Part shown: positions 53,436 to 63,709 of the stretch, piece by piece | Position numbering within the stretch: the stretch's first letter is position 1 | How the letters are laid out: the number at the start of each line of letters is the position of its first letter | Source of the DNA: Hahella ganghwensis DSM 17046 | GTDB taxonomy: Bacteria; Pseudomonadota; Gammaproteobacteria; Pseudomonadales; Oleiphilaceae | Assembly: GCF_000376785.1 (NCBI RefSeq) | Contig: NZ_AQXX01000125.1 | Span: forward strand, 46,737 to 110,736 | DNA length: 64,000 bases | Direction: 5' to 3' | Notes under the pieces: generated by a model | Seen by the model: the letters and a program-made list of their open reading frames with translations, nothing else | Database searches by the model: none | Told to the model about the DNA's origin: nothing | Program-made: the position numbers and the translations under genes

Positions 53436-53532
53436 GGCACACTGCCCCAAGGCATAACAAGACTTACGCTATTTACTACTACCCCACTCCACAAACATCG
53501 AGTGACAGATGCAGAGCTCAGGGACATGGATT

Positions 53533-54684
53533 TCAACGAATTTCCCAGGCACTGACTGAGCCGTCGCTGCCCGTCACAATCAGTTTGTTATCATAGATGA
53601 CCGGTGCGACAGCAATGTACTCCGAAGCTGGCTGAATCCGCGCAACAAACGCCCCGTCCACCTGTGAAAGAACATGGATATACCCTTCCAGATCACCGAC
53701 GACGATATAATTTCCCCACACCACAGGCGCTGTAAGCTCACGATAGGCAAGATCAGACTGCTTCCAGATTTCTGTCTGGGTTTCCCGATCATATGCGACC
53801 ACGTCGCCTTCTATCGTGGATACATAGATGTTGGTAAACCCTGCTGTTGGCGCGGTGCGGCTTGAAACGGGAATTGACCATACCGGTTTACCGTTAAACA
53901 GATTCAAGCGGGAAAGCTGCCCCTGATAGGCAACAGCATAAATTGCATCGTCAGAAAGCAGGACGCCACCGTCCACATCCACCAGCCTTTCCAGTTCGGT
54001 TTTACCTTTGGGAACAGCTATCTTCTGCTCCCAGAATAATTGACCATTCCGGGCACTCACGGCGACAACGGCACCATTGGACATCCCGGTAATCACAGCA
54101 TCCTGAAATACCGTTGGCCGGCTGGTCCCTCTCAAGGTCAATGCAGGCTCAGTACTGCGGTATTCCCACTTGGGTTCACCGTCATTTCTGTCATACCCGG
54201 CCAATTTTCCATCGACCGTCTGCACGATCACCGTGTCGAGAAACAGAGTCGCCGGAGCCATTACTTCCGCCGATATCGCTTTCCTCCATAACTCAGCTCC
54301 ATCGACAGCGTTCAGGGCAACCAGTTCACCATCAAAAGTGGTTACGAAGACCTGCTGCGTATCTCCACCTACACCACCAACCAGCGGTTCATCAAGATCA
54401 ACGTCCCAGAGATCATCACCACTTTCCAGATCTATTGCATAGATTTCGCCATCGTACTCAAGATCATAAAGCGTACCGCCAGCGAGCAAGGGGGCAAATT
54501 GCAAAAACTGCTCATCCTGGCCATCCCCAAATGAATTCTTCCAGACACGATCCAGCTCAATCTGGGGTTCAAATGATTGCAACTCTGCGGGAGGTGGGCG
54601 AACCGCATCATCGCCACAACCAACCAATAGACTTACAACGAAAAAAAGCGCCCAGTACGAGCGCCTGTCAGAATAAAAATTCAT
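53533..54684 (-). CDS. bamB: Outer-membrane assembly lipoprotein BamB
   Basis: A component of the BAM complex that inserts beta-barrel proteins. A 383-residue protein with a lipoprotein signal peptide (LFFVVSLLVGCGDD, lipobox LVGC) and an eight-bladed propeller of PQQ-like repeats (e.g. GDLYAIDLESGDDLWDV-type blades with YAIDLESG, VALNAVDGAELW, AYDRETQTEIW). It lies between yfgM and der, its standard place. Confidence 0.95.
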   Translation of the reverse strand: MNFYSDRRSYWALFFVVSLLVGCGDDAVRPPPAELQSFEPQIELDRVWKNSFGDGQDEQFLQFAPLLAGGTLYDLEYDGEIYAIDLESGDDLWDVDLDEPLVGGVGGDTQQVFVTTFDGELVALNAVDGAELWRKAISAEVMAPATLFLDTVIVQTVDGKLAGYDRNDGEPKWEYRSTEPALTLRGTSRPTVFQDAVITGMSNGAVVAVSARNGQLFWEQKIAVPKGKTELERLVDVDGGVLLSDDAIYAVAYQGQLSRLNLFNGKPVWSIPVSSRTAPTAGFTNIYVSTIEGDVVAYDRETQTEIWKQSDLAYRELTAPVVWGNYIVVGDLEGYIHVLSQVDGAFVARIQPASEYIAVAPVIYDNKLIVTGSDGSVSAWEIR

Positions 54685-54744
54685 GGTCGACTTATCTCAA
54701 GTAACTTAGCTGCAGACGGTGAATACCGAAATCTCTGCAGTCAT

Positions 54745-55398
54745 TTACGCATCAGCAAGATCGTTTATTTTAATTTCCAGTATCTGGGTAGGCTGGTTTA
54801 ATACCTTGGCCTGGTCTAGAGCATTCTGATACGCTGCTTTTGCTTCGGCCCGGCTGCCTTTCATTTTCAGGATATCCCCTTTCAGCTCTTCGTAGGAGAC
54901 ATAAAAGGGATCATCCTTACCGGTATTCAGATAACTAACCGCAGCATCATACTCTTGTAATGCTGCCTTAACCCTGGCCAAGCGAGTGTTGATGACCGCA
55001 TTCAAGGCGTCGTCATCACTCTTGGCTTTCACTTCCGCCAATACTGCCTCTGCCTCAGCGTATTTTTCGTCGGAAACCAGCTCTTTGGCTTCAAACAGAC
55101 TCGCATAATGCGCATAAATACTGTCAGGAAACTTGTCCTTTAGCTCTCCGGCAAGGTACACAACGTTCGCTTCTGCATTTTCCGCTGCCGCTCCCTGTTG
55201 TGATGCGACGGCCTGAGTCAATTTATCGTAAAGAATCGAAGCCTGCTCTTTTTGCTCTTTCTCATGCTGCTGATAGGCTTTCCAGCCGAAAATGGCTGCC
55301 AAGGCAAGACCAACTCCGATCAACAGAGAATTACCGTTTTCCTTCCACCAGCGCTTAAGTGCTGCAACATCTTCGTCTTCAGAGCGTAAGTAGTCCAC
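54745..55398 (-). CDS. yfgM: YfgM-type inner-membrane TPR protein
   Basis: A 217-residue protein. A short cytoplasmic N-terminus (RSEDEDVAALKRWWKENG) precedes one transmembrane helix (SLLIGVGLALAAIFGW), then a periplasmic region of TPR-like helices. YfgM proteins associate with the SecYEG translocon and PpiD and assist periplasmic chaperones. The GTG start at 55398 has GGAGAG upstream. It is in operon order between hisS and bamB. Confidence 0.92.
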   Translation of the reverse strand: MDYLRSEDEDVAALKRWWKENGNSLLIGVGLALAAIFGWKAYQQHEKEQKEQASILYDKLTQAVASQQGAAAENAEANVVYLAGELKDKFPDSIYAHYASLFEAKELVSDEKYAEAEAVLAEVKAKSDDDALNAVINTRLARVKAALQEYDAAVSYLNTGKDDPFYVSYEELKGDILKMKGSRAEAKAAYQNALDQAKVLNQPTQILEIKINDLADA

Positions 55399-55530
55399 TC
55401 TTGATCTCTCCTAACCGATTAAAACTTCATCAACTGTTATTATGCCAGGCCAAATGACGCTGGCCTTCCTGTGCGCTTATTATTCGCTCCCCGCAGCTTT
55501 ATACCTTGCATCAGGGAAAACGTCCAATTT

Positions 55531-56805
55531 TCAAAGCATCTGTGGCACAGATTTAATAAAATCATCCAGCGGCAATGTCTTTTGAGCCTGATCAGAGCGC
55601 AGAGGCTTCACCGTCACAGTCCGCTGCTGAATTTCATCTTCACCCAACAACAGAGCAAAAGTCGCCGTACTTTTATCAGCTTTCTTCATTTGTGCTTTGA
55701 AACCGCCGCCACCGCAGTGGGTTACCACACGGACATCCTGAGGCAGATCCCGCAACAGCTCAGCCACCTCAAAAGCATAAAGGCTCGAACCCTCCCCTAA
55801 AGCACAAATATAGAAATCAGCGCGATCATGCAGACTTGCCGGCACCAGATCAAGGGTTTCCAACATTAGGATCAGTCGCTCAACCCCCATGGCAAACCCA
55901 ACAGCCGGCGTTGACCGACCGCCCAGTTGCTCTACCAGACCATCATAACGTCCACCAGCACACACGGTTCCCTGCGCACCAAGGCTTGTGGTCACCCATT
56001 CAAACACCGTTTTACCGTAGTAATCCAGACCGCGCACCAGACGAGGATTCACCACATAAGCGATCCCGGCACGATCAAGGTATTGGCAAAGGCCAGCAAA
56101 GTGTTCTTTGGATTCATCGTCCAGATAGTCTGAAAACTCAGGAGCTTTCACAAGAATTTCCTGGGTTTTTGGATCTTTACTGTCCAGAATTCGCAGCGGA
56201 TTGGTATCCAGTCGACGCTGACTGTCTTCGTCCAGCTGATCTTTATACTGACTCAGATAGTCCACCAGAGCATTCTTATAGGCTTGCCTGGCAGCAGCGC
56301 TACCAATGGAGTTAAGCTGCAGTTCCACATGCTCAGACAGACCAAGCTTTTGCCACAATCTGGCAGTCAGGATAATCAACTCGGCATCAATATCCGGACC
56401 GTTAAAACCGAAACATTCAAGCCCGATCTGATGAAACTGACGGTAGCGCCCTTTTTGTGGACGCTCATGTCGGAACATAGGTCCCGTATACCAAAGACGA
56501 CGCACCTGATTAAACAGGAGGCCATGCTCCTCGCCTGCCCTAACACAGCCGGCAGTCCCCTCCGGACGCAGAGTTAAACTGTCACCGTTACGGTCTTCAA
56601 AGGTATACATTTCCTTTTCGACAATATCCGTCACTTCGCCGATAGAGCGCTTAAACAACTCGGTTTGCTCAACAATTGGCATTCTGATTTCTTCAACACC
56701 ATATTGTTCGAACAATGCTCTTGCTGTGTCCTCCAAATACCGCCACACAGGGGTTTGCTCAGGAAGGACATCATTCATACCACGAATGGCTTGAATGCGT
56801 GCCAA
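55531..56805 (-). CDS. hisS: Histidyl-tRNA synthetase
   Basis: Charges tRNA-His. A class II synthetase of 424 residues, exactly the common length when started at TTG 56805, which has GAGG 6 nt upstream. Family motifs are [15 protein letters not shown], motif 2 [16 protein letters not shown], the histidine motifs [15 protein letters not shown] and [16 protein letters not shown], and an anticodon-binding C-terminal domain. Longer frames to 56817 are not supported. Confidence 0.96.
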   Translation of the reverse strand: MARIQAIRGMNDVLPEQTPVWRYLEDTARALFEQYGVEEIRMPIVEQTELFKRSIGEVTDIVEKEMYTFEDRNGDSLTLRPEGTAGCVRAGEEHGLLFNQVRRLWYTGPMFRHERPQKGRYRQFHQIGLECFGFNGPDIDAELIILTARLWQKLGLSEHVELQLNSIGSAAARQAYKNALVDYLSQYKDQLDEDSQRRLDTNPLRILDSKDPKTQEILVKAPEFSDYLDDESKEHFAGLCQYLDRAGIAYVVNPRLVRGLDYYGKTVFEWVTTSLGAQGTVCAGGRYDGLVEQLGGRSTPAVGFAMGVERLILMLETLDLVPASLHDRADFYICALGEGSSLYAFEVAELLRDLPQDVRVVTHCGGGGFKAQMKKADKSTATFALLLGEDEIQQRTVTVKPLRSDQAQKTLPLDDFIKSVPQML

Positions 56806-56959
56806 TTTACACCTCAATATTTTAAGTTAGTCTTCTCACTGCCGACGCCCTTAGTGAACGAAAAGACAATGAGAGAATGGTTATTTATCTGTCACCCCTT
56901 CAGCTCTTCTGTAAAAGACTGCCGGGAGAGTGTTGTCACTGATCGTAAGACACAGCCTC

Positions 56960-58078
56960 TCAGGCTTTGACAATCAGATCGTCGATTTCTTTCTGCTTAT
57001 CGGCCGCTTTTTCCCTGATCAAGGCTTCAAAACGGTCTACCAGCTCATCGTTATCCAGCTTATGATCAGGCTTCCCACCGACATAAATAAGATTATTGGG
57101 AGACCCACCGGTTAAGCCCACATCCGCCTCTTTGGCTTCGCCAGGTCCATTCACCACGCAGCCAATCACAGCGACATCCATTGGCGTAGATATATCCTCA
57201 AGACGGCTTTCCAGCTCATTCATGGTCTTGATGACATCAAAGTTCTGACGGGAGCAGCTCGGGCAGGCAATAAAATTGATACCTTTAGTTCGCAGATGAA
57301 GGCTCTTCAGGATATCAAACCCGACTTTAATCTCTTCAACCGGATCTGCAGCCAGAGATACACGAATCGTGTCACCAATGCCATCCATCAGCAACATGCC
57401 CAAACCGATCGATGATTTAACCGCCCCCGATCTGAAACCGCCTGCCTCAGTAATCCCCAAATGCAGAGGCTGCTCAATCTGATCGGCGATCAATCGATAT
57501 GCCGCCACTGTCATAAAGACATCCGATGCCTTCAGACTGATTTTGTAATTGGTAAAGTCATGCCGATCCAGAATATCAATGTGCCGCATTGCCGACTCAA
57601 CCAACGCTTCCGGAGTCGGCTCTCCATATTTTTTCTGCAGATCTTTTTCCAATGATCCCGCGTTCACACCAATCCGGATTGGAATCCCATTATCCCGTGC
57701 AGCACTAATCACAGCCTGAACACGATCCTCCCGGCCAATGTTGCCGGGATTGATCCTCAGACAGTCCACTCCATACTCCGCTACTTTCAGAGCGATTTTG
57801 TAGTCGAAATGGATATCTGCCACCAAGGGTAAATTTGCCCGCTGGCGAATTGCGGCAAAGGCGTCGGCTGCTTCCATTGTGGGAACAGACACTCTGACGA
57901 TATCCGCGCCGGCTTCCTCCAGACGCCTGATCTGCCCGACAGTGGCATCAACATCACAGGTGTCTGTATTGGTCATGGATTGCACTGCAATAGGAGCATC
58001 ACCACCAACTGGAACATTCCCCACCATAATCTGACGCGACTTACGTCGTTTGATGGGGGATTCACGAAACATGGACAT
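56960..58078 (-). CDS. ispG: 4-hydroxy-3-methylbut-2-enyl diphosphate synthase IspG (GcpE)
   Basis: Penultimate step of the MEP isoprenoid pathway, a [4Fe-4S] enzyme. At 372 residues it shows the TIM-barrel start [43 protein letters not shown], and the cluster cysteines in [10 protein letters not shown] and [10 protein letters not shown]. It lies between rodZ and hisS as in most gammaproteobacteria and depends on cellular Fe-S assembly, relevant to the reduced isc locus nearby. Confidence 0.96.
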   Translation of the reverse strand: MSMFRESPIKRRKSRQIMVGNVPVGGDAPIAVQSMTNTDTCDVDATVGQIRRLEEAGADIVRVSVPTMEAADAFAAIRQRANLPLVADIHFDYKIALKVAEYGVDCLRINPGNIGREDRVQAVISAARDNGIPIRIGVNAGSLEKDLQKKYGEPTPEALVESAMRHIDILDRHDFTNYKISLKASDVFMTVAAYRLIADQIEQPLHLGITEAGGFRSGAVKSSIGLGMLLMDGIGDTIRVSLAADPVEEIKVGFDILKSLHLRTKGINFIACPSCSRQNFDVIKTMNELESRLEDISTPMDVAVIGCVVNGPGEAKEADVGLTGGSPNNLIYVGGKPDHKLDNDELVDRFEALIREKAADKQKEIDDLIVKA

Positions 58079-58082
58079 TGAC

Positions 58083-59117
58083 CTACTGCTCCAACACTAA
58101 TTCGACTCGATTATTGCGAACCCGATACTGGGAAAAATCCAGGGGTTTACCATTCACATCAATAGATACCGCATTAACTGCACCGACCACAAACCTCAAA
58201 GGATAAGCACCGGAAAAATCGACGACATCCCCAGCTCTATAAAGGCCGACAGTGCGATTATTATCCCGATCTCTGAGATCAAACCAGCAATCCCCAGTGA
58301 ATACAGCCTTTACCGTCACACTGGATGAGTCCGCCGATTCTGCAACACTCGACGACGCGGTCACCTCTTCAACAGCTTCAGCTGGCTCTGGCACCTGAAC
58401 AACTGCTTCCTCTAAAGTAACTGACGGAGTCTCTGGCTCAGAACTCTCTGTTACCGTCTCAACACTCGGCTCCAAGGTCGGCTGGGCGTCAATAACTGCC
58501 TCAGATGCTGGAACAGGTTCTTCAGGTGTTATCAGCTCCTCTGCCACAATTGGAGCATTATCACTAACCGAAGCGGCATCTGTCGAAGTTGCCGTAGAGG
58601 TAACCGTTTCAGTATCGACGCCTTCCAACTGAGTCCGGTCCTGCTCCATCACTTCTTCTGGTTCAAGCGGCGCTGATGCTTCCGGAGTTGTGACCTGCTG
58701 CTGACTGAAATACTCCCAGGCGAAATAACCGACACCTGCCAGCACAATCACAATCCCCAGCAATAATACTTTTTTCCCGCCGCCTTTACTTTCCTCAAAA
58801 CCCGCTGGCGAGACTGCAGCCGAACCAGTTTCCATCATGGGATCACTGGACATCAGGAGTTCCTGCTCAAGATCCTCAATCAAACGGTCTTCTGAGAGAT
58901 TAACCAGCCTTGCATAGGAGCGAATGTAGCCTTTCAGAAATACCAGACCGGGAAGCTGATCGTACTCCCCTTCTTCTATCGCACGGACATAGCGGGGAAT
59001 AACATGTAGCTTTTCTGCGGTATCGGAGACACTCCACCCTTTATCTTCCCTGGCTCGTTTCAGGCGGCTTCCGGGTTTGTTATTCGTCTTTTGTTGTACT
59101 GCATTTTCAGAAGACAT
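58083..59117 (-). CDS. rodZ: Cytoskeletal cell-shape protein RodZ
   Basis: A 344-residue protein that anchors MreB. An N-terminal helix-turn-helix of the Cro/C1 type ([32 protein letters not shown]) is followed by a transmembrane helix ([19 protein letters not shown], about 116-135), a long acidic Pro/Glu/Thr-rich periplasmic linker and the C-terminal DUF4115 domain (about 265-344, [17 protein letters not shown]). It starts inside the pilW stop (TGATG), so the two are coupled. Confidence 0.93.
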   Translation of the reverse strand: MSSENAVQQKTNNKPGSRLKRAREDKGWSVSDTAEKLHVIPRYVRAIEEGEYDQLPGLVFLKGYIRSYARLVNLSEDRLIEDLEQELLMSSDPMMETGSAAVSPAGFEESKGGGKKVLLLGIVIVLAGVGYFAWEYFSQQQVTTPEASAPLEPEEVMEQDRTQLEGVDTETVTSTATSTDAASVSDNAPIVAEELITPEEPVPASEAVIDAQPTLEPSVETVTESSEPETPSVTLEEAVVQVPEPAEAVEEVTASSSVAESADSSSVTVKAVFTGDCWFDLRDRDNNRTVGLYRAGDVVDFSGAYPLRFVVGAVNAVSIDVNGKPLDFSQYRVRNNRVELVLEQ

Positions 59118-59950
59118 CAGGAGGATTCCTTAATTTTCTGATATTCCATTGACTCCGGGAACAAATTCTTCAACAGGAGAGTCAGAGAAGCCTCTTCGTT
59201 CCGATCCTTCTTATCACGGGCGATATTAATCCCCAATGCCAGACTCTGCGCTGTGTGACTCGCCTGACCACTGCGTACCCTGTCCCAATAAACCTGATAA
59301 TACCGGTCCGCTCTACTCAGGTCTTCAGTGTCGTAGTAAAGATTTGACAATGCCAGATAGGCGTTCACCTGATCTCTGCGCAGAGTCAGGGACTTTTCAT
59401 AGGCATTAATCGCCTCATCCACCTGATTGAGCCTCACATGGATTAATCCCATATTACTGAAAATCTGCGCCCGGGACTCATAACGAATATCTTCTGAGGC
59501 AAGACGAAACTGATTCAGTGAATCTTTCAATCTACCCTGCTGATACAGAAAAGCACCGAAATAGGTTCTTCCACGAGTGTAATTGGGATCGTGCCTTAAC
59601 GCAGTACGAAACTCTTCCTCTGCATGCTCAGGCTCATCCTGGGCCTGGTAAACCAAACCAAGTGCAGCATGGGCTGTAGCATTCTGCGGCTCCAGTTCCA
59701 GCGCTCTGGAAAGTTTTTCTGTAGCTCGGTCATATTCCCTGTTTTGAAAATAGGCCAACCCTAACTGAACATACTGTTCAGCAGCCTTACTTTTAGAGGC
59801 CTTTGCCCTGTATGGACCTTCCACTGTAGTGACACAACCAGACACAAACAGGAATTGAACAATGATGAGAAGGCTTAGCCGTCGCAGGCAGGATAGTCTG
59901 AGAAAACCTGTGGTTCTTTCTGTATTGGCGATCAGTTTTGTGTAAACCAT
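59117..59950 (-). CDS. pilW: Type IV pilus biogenesis lipoprotein PilW/PilF
   Basis: A 277-residue TPR protein that stabilises PilQ secretin assembly. The lipobox is VSGC with Cys39, behind the hydrophobic core LSLLIIVQFLFV. Six TPR units follow, starting at EQYVQLGLAYFQNREYDRAT. The N-region before the signal core is unusually long (about 25 residues), so the true start may be further in. It is conserved in the rlmN-pilW-rodZ order. No other pilus gene is in the window. Confidence 0.9.
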   Translation of the reverse strand: MVYTKLIANTERTTGFLRLSCLRRLSLLIIVQFLFVSGCVTTVEGPYRAKASKSKAAEQYVQLGLAYFQNREYDRATEKLSRALELEPQNATAHAALGLVYQAQDEPEHAEEEFRTALRHDPNYTRGRTYFGAFLYQQGRLKDSLNQFRLASEDIRYESRAQIFSNMGLIHVRLNQVDEAINAYEKSLTLRRDQVNAYLALSNLYYDTEDLSRADRYYQVYWDRVRSGQASHTAQSLALGINIARDKKDRNEEASLTLLLKNLFPESMEYQKIKESS

Positions 59951-60060
59951 AGTCGGTTTATAGCATCCGGTTTAAATAGTTCTCTGTATTCTATACTTAT
60001 TTTGCCATAACGTTGAGCACCGGAAATTACACAACCGTATTCCGGCACTCTTGGGGCTGA

Positions 60061-61239
60061 CTAACGGGCAACCTGTGTTGCCGGTGTTACGTCAGCCACT
60101 GGAATATACTTCTGACTTCGCCGTGTCCGATCTTCTACCCGGCCTACCAGCTGCCCACAGGCAGCATCAATATCATCCCCACGGGTAGTGCGGATAGTGG
60201 CTACATATCCGGCCTCATTCAACACCTTCTGAAACCTCATCACGGCATTTCTGGATGGGCGCCGGTATTCATTATTGGGGAATGGATTAAAGGGTATCAG
60301 ATTGATCTTGCACGGCAGATCCTTCAATAGCACGACCAACTCATGGGCATGCTCGACAAGGTCATTCACCCCCTCGATCAAGGTATACTCTATCGTGATA
60401 CGACGCTTGTCAGGAAGGTTCGCCAGGTAACGCTGGCACGCAGCGATCAGGTCTTTAATTGGATATTTTTTGTTTACGGGAACAAGCACATCCCTTAAAG
60501 GATCATTCGGGGCATGTAGAGAAATAGCCAATGACACATCAGTCACCGACCCTAGCTTATCAATCATGGGGACCAGACCTGAGGTACTGACCGTCAATCG
60601 CCTCTTGGATATGCCATAAGCAAAGTCGTCCATCATGAGATCACAGGCTGGAACGACATTGTCAAAATTCAATAGAGGCTCGCCCATCCCCATGAATACA
60701 ATATTGGTGACATAGCGTTCTTTGGAGACATCAGCATTCCCAAATGAACGAGCCGCGATCCACAACTGTCCAATAATCTCTGCACTGGTGAGGTTGCGGT
60801 TGAAGCCCTGCTTCCCCGTGGAGCAAAAGCTGCAGTCAAGTGAACAGCCAATCTGGGACGATACGCAGAGAGTTCCCCGACCTCCGTCAGGAATATAAAC
60901 TGTTTCAATACTGCTTCCGCCAGCCATCTGCATAACCCATTTTCGGGTACCATCAGCAGAGTGATCCTCGTAGGTAATTTCAGGCACCACGATCTCAGCA
61001 ACCGACTTGAGCTTTTCCCGCAGGGCTTTGCTCATGTTGGTCATATCATCAAAGTCAGTTACCCCCAGTTGATGAACCCACTTCATCATCTGTGAGGCGC
61101 GGAACTTTTTCTCGCCAAGCGACTCGAAAAAAGTTTCCAGTTGAGAACGACTCATCCCGAGCAGATTGACCTTTTCGTCACCTGCTTCAGATTGTTTGGT
61201 CGACTCATCATTCGACTGCTGGACATGATTGTCTGTCAT
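60061..61239 (-). CDS. rlmN: Dual-specificity 23S rRNA/tRNA A2503/A37 C2-methyltransferase RlmN
   Basis: Radical-SAM enzyme of 392 residues. The CxxxCxxC cluster motif is CSLDCSFC within [40 protein letters not shown] and the C-terminal catalytic Cys in DIDAACGQL are present. The Ser-rich insert at residues 1-30 is variable in the family. The ATG at 61239 has GAGG upstream; the frame continues to 61287 without support. It follows ndk by 98 bp. Confidence 0.95.
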   Translation of the reverse strand: MTDNHVQQSNDESTKQSEAGDEKVNLLGMSRSQLETFFESLGEKKFRASQMMKWVHQLGVTDFDDMTNMSKALREKLKSVAEIVVPEITYEDHSADGTRKWVMQMAGGSSIETVYIPDGGRGTLCVSSQIGCSLDCSFCSTGKQGFNRNLTSAEIIGQLWIAARSFGNADVSKERYVTNIVFMGMGEPLLNFDNVVPACDLMMDDFAYGISKRRLTVSTSGLVPMIDKLGSVTDVSLAISLHAPNDPLRDVLVPVNKKYPIKDLIAACQRYLANLPDKRRITIEYTLIEGVNDLVEHAHELVVLLKDLPCKINLIPFNPFPNNEYRRPSRNAVMRFQKVLNEAGYVATIRTTRGDDIDAACGQLVGRVEDRTRRSQKYIPVADVTPATQVAR

Positions 61240-61337
61240 ATTTACCTCTATGGCAACTCGCCATCTATAACGCAAAGTGCAGGACATCAGTCCTGCACTT
61301 GATTTCCTTCGTTGAAACTAAACAAAGGATAGGCTTA

Positions 61338-61766
61338 TCAGCCCCGTGGGCAAATCTCGTTTTCACCGAAGAAATATGCAACTTCACGCTCTGCAGATGC
61401 TGCAGAATCAGAACCGTGAACAGCATTGGCATCGATAGAATCAGCAAAGTCTGCACGAATAGTTCCTGCTTCAGCTTCTTTAGGGTTAGTAGCCCCCATC
61501 AACTGACGATTAAGACCGATAGCACCTTCACCCTCAAGTACTTGCACAACAACTGGACCTGAAGTCATAAATGCAACCAGATCCGGAAAGAATGGGCGCT
61601 CTTTGTGCTCTGCGTAAAAACCTTCTGCCTGTTCCTGAGACAGATGCAGCATTTTGGAAGCGACAATACGCAGTCCGGCTTTCTCAAAACGAGAGTAGAT
61701 TTCGCCAATGACGTTCTTCGCCACAGCATCTGGCTTGATAATTGAAAGCGTACGCTCAACAGCCAT
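61338..61766 (-). CDS. ndk: Nucleoside diphosphate kinase
   Basis: Equilibrates NTP pools by ping-pong phosphotransfer through a histidine. At 142 residues it matches bacterial Ndk. [20 protein letters not shown] at the start, [14 protein letters not shown], and the active-site His in NAVHGSDS near the end are all in place. It lies directly downstream of iscS here, where a full isc operon usually intervenes. Confidence 0.96.
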   Translation of the reverse strand: MAVERTLSIIKPDAVAKNVIGEIYSRFEKAGLRIVASKMLHLSQEQAEGFYAEHKERPFFPDLVAFMTSGPVVVQVLEGEGAIGLNRQLMGATNPKEAEAGTIRADFADSIDANAVHGSDSAASAEREVAYFFGENEICPRG

Positions 61767-61895
61767 CGATGTATTCTCCGAATAAATTGATATGGATAAA
61801 TTCTGAACACGCGATTATACGCATGTTCCGACTAAAGTTACACTCCAGTCTTCCCTTTCAGGTCACAGGACCCAAAGCTAATTTGTAAACTTTTA

Positions 61896-63074
61896 TTAAC
61901 CAGCAGTTTTGGCCTTCCAGGCGGGAGATAACTCTCTTAACTTACTGACACTATTACGAATGCACTCCACTGCCCGACGAATATCCTGCTCACCGGTATA
62001 GCGACCAATGGATATTCTAATGGAACTGAGAGCCAGCCCATCTTCCACACCGAGAGCCTTCAGCACATATGACGGCTCCAGTGACGCAGACGTGCAGGCT
62101 GAGCCCGAAGATACCGCAATATCACGCATGGACATCAGGAGCGACTCTCCGTCGACATAACCCACCCGGACATTCAAAATCCCGGAAACTCGTTGATCCG
62201 GATGACCATTAACAGCGATATCACCCAGATCTTTAATGCCATCCCAGAGCGCCTGGCGCAAATGCAGAATTCTGGCCTGCTCCTGCTCCATCAACTCTCC
62301 CGCCAGCGCAAATGCCGCCCCCATGCCCGCTATTTGATGCGTCGGCAGTGTCCCTGAGCGCATCCCCCGCTCATGGCCTCCGCCGTGAATCTGCGCATCC
62401 ACACCGACAAAGGGATTCTTTCGAACATATAAAGCACCAACACCTTTAGGGCCATAAATCTTGTGAGCGCAACATGACAGCAAATCCACTTTCACCTTGG
62501 ACATATCCAGAGGCAGCTTTCCTGCACTTTGAGCGGCATCGACATGATAAAAAGCCTGATGCCCCGACACCACTTCCGCAATTCCCTCAATATCATTTAT
62601 AACACCCAGTTCATTATTCACATGCATGACAGACACCAGTATTGTGTCATCACGCAACGCTTCAGCCACCGCTTCCGCCGTGATTAATCCATCAGAATCA
62701 GGCTTTAGATAGGTAACCTCATATCCCTGCTCTTCGAGAAAAGCACATGGGTCAAGCACAGCTTTATGCTCGATGGAAGAGGTAATAATGTGACGCCCTT
62801 TATCAGCATATCGACCCGCCACACCCTTAATTGCCAGGTTATTGGCCTCCGTCGCCCCAGAAGTCCAGACAACCTCCCTTGGATCAGCACCAAGAAGATC
62901 TGCGACCTGCCTGCGTGCGCGTTCAACCACCTCCTCAGCACGCCACCCATAAACATGCGACCTGGAAGCCGGATTGGCAAAGACCCCGTCCATAGTCAGA
63001 CATCCCACCATCACCTCAGCAACAGCAGGATCAACAGGCGTGGTGGCAGCATAGTCAAGGTATACAGGCTTCAT
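61896..63074 (-). CDS. iscS: Cysteine desulfurase IscS, with shortened C-terminus
   Basis: A PLP enzyme that moves sulphur from cysteine to acceptor proteins. A 392-residue protein: [32 protein letters not shown], the PLP lysine in [27 protein letters not shown], and the persulphide Cys327 in [17 protein letters not shown]. It is group I IscS type. It ends [14 protein letters not shown], about 11 residues short of the enteric protein, whose last residues help dock IscU. No iscU follows; the next gene is ndk, 129 bp away. Confidence 0.95.
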   Translation of the reverse strand: MKPVYLDYAATTPVDPAVAEVMVGCLTMDGVFANPASRSHVYGWRAEEVVERARRQVADLLGADPREVVWTSGATEANNLAIKGVAGRYADKGRHIITSSIEHKAVLDPCAFLEEQGYEVTYLKPDSDGLITAEAVAEALRDDTILVSVMHVNNELGVINDIEGIAEVVSGHQAFYHVDAAQSAGKLPLDMSKVKVDLLSCCAHKIYGPKGVGALYVRKNPFVGVDAQIHGGGHERGMRSGTLPTHQIAGMGAAFALAGELMEQEQARILHLRQALWDGIKDLGDIAVNGHPDQRVSGILNVRVGYVDGESLLMSMRDIAVSSGSACTSASLEPSYVLKALGVEDGLALSSIRISIGRYTGEQDIRRAVECIRNSVSKLRELSPAWKAKTAG

Positions 63075-63117
63075 GGAATTCTAAAATCTCTTCTAACTGT
63101 GATATTTTGCGACGGCA

Positions 63118-63606
63118 TTACAACTCACTGGATGAGACCAGAGTCAACTCCGAACTGGAACTGATCTCATGACGTTTGTTTTGTCTCTCGGCGATTTCCA
63201 TCACCTGAGGATTATTCATCAAATCCGCCAGGCTAATGCCACTCAGGAAATCATGAATCTTTACACTAAGCTCATTCCAGAGATGATGGGTCAGGCATAT
63301 CTCCCCCCCCTGGCAATCACCACGATTTCCACAACGAGTAGCATCAATCGACTCATTGACCGAATCAATGATGTCAGATACTGCGACCTCCTCCATAGAC
63401 CGCGCCAGGAGATACCCCCCTCCGGGACCACGAACACTTGACACCAGCTCGCTTCGCCTGAGCCTGGCAAACAGCTGCTCCAGATATGAAAGAGAGATTC
63501 CCTGACGCGCGGAAATATCAGCAAGACTCACAGGACCCGACTTCGAATTCATCGCCAGATCCAGCATTGCCGTCACAGCGTAACGCCCTTTTGTGGTTAA
63601 CCTCAT
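63118..63606 (-). CDS. iscR: Fe-S cluster regulator IscR
   Basis: A 162-residue Rrf2-family repressor, as long as the enteric protein. A winged helix-turn-helix ([33 protein letters not shown]) is followed by the [2Fe-2S] site C92, C98 and C104 with H107 in [18 protein letters not shown]. It senses Fe-S status and controls its own operon. ATG at 63606 is used; the GTG six bases upstream is unlikely. The tail ([14 protein letters not shown]) is a small internal duplication. iscS follows after 43 bp. Confidence 0.95.
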   Translation of the reverse strand: MRLTTKGRYAVTAMLDLAMNSKSGPVSLADISARQGISLSYLEQLFARLRRSELVSSVRGPGGGYLLARSMEEVAVSDIIDSVNESIDATRCGNRGDCQGGEICLTHHLWNELSVKIHDFLSGISLADLMNNPQVMEIAERQNKRHEISSSSELTLVSSSEL

Positions 63607-63632
63607 TCGCACACCCTTGGAGTTTTTGCGGC

Positions 63633-63661
63633 ATTATGAAATAACCACACAACTTGATCAA
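63633..63661 (-). promoter_or_regulatory. iscR promoter with probable IscR type 1 site
   Basis: On the minus strand TTGATC (-35, 63656-63661) and CATAAT (-10, 63633-63638) are 17 bp apart, 27 bp before the iscR start. The -35 box lies inside ATAGTTGATCAA, which resembles the start of the autoregulatory IscR site at the E. coli iscR promoter. The rest of the expected dyad is weak. Confidence 0.55.
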
Positions 63662-63709
63662 CTATTACCCTGCATCAGCCGTCAATCACTCCAACTTCAT
63701 TAACCCAAA

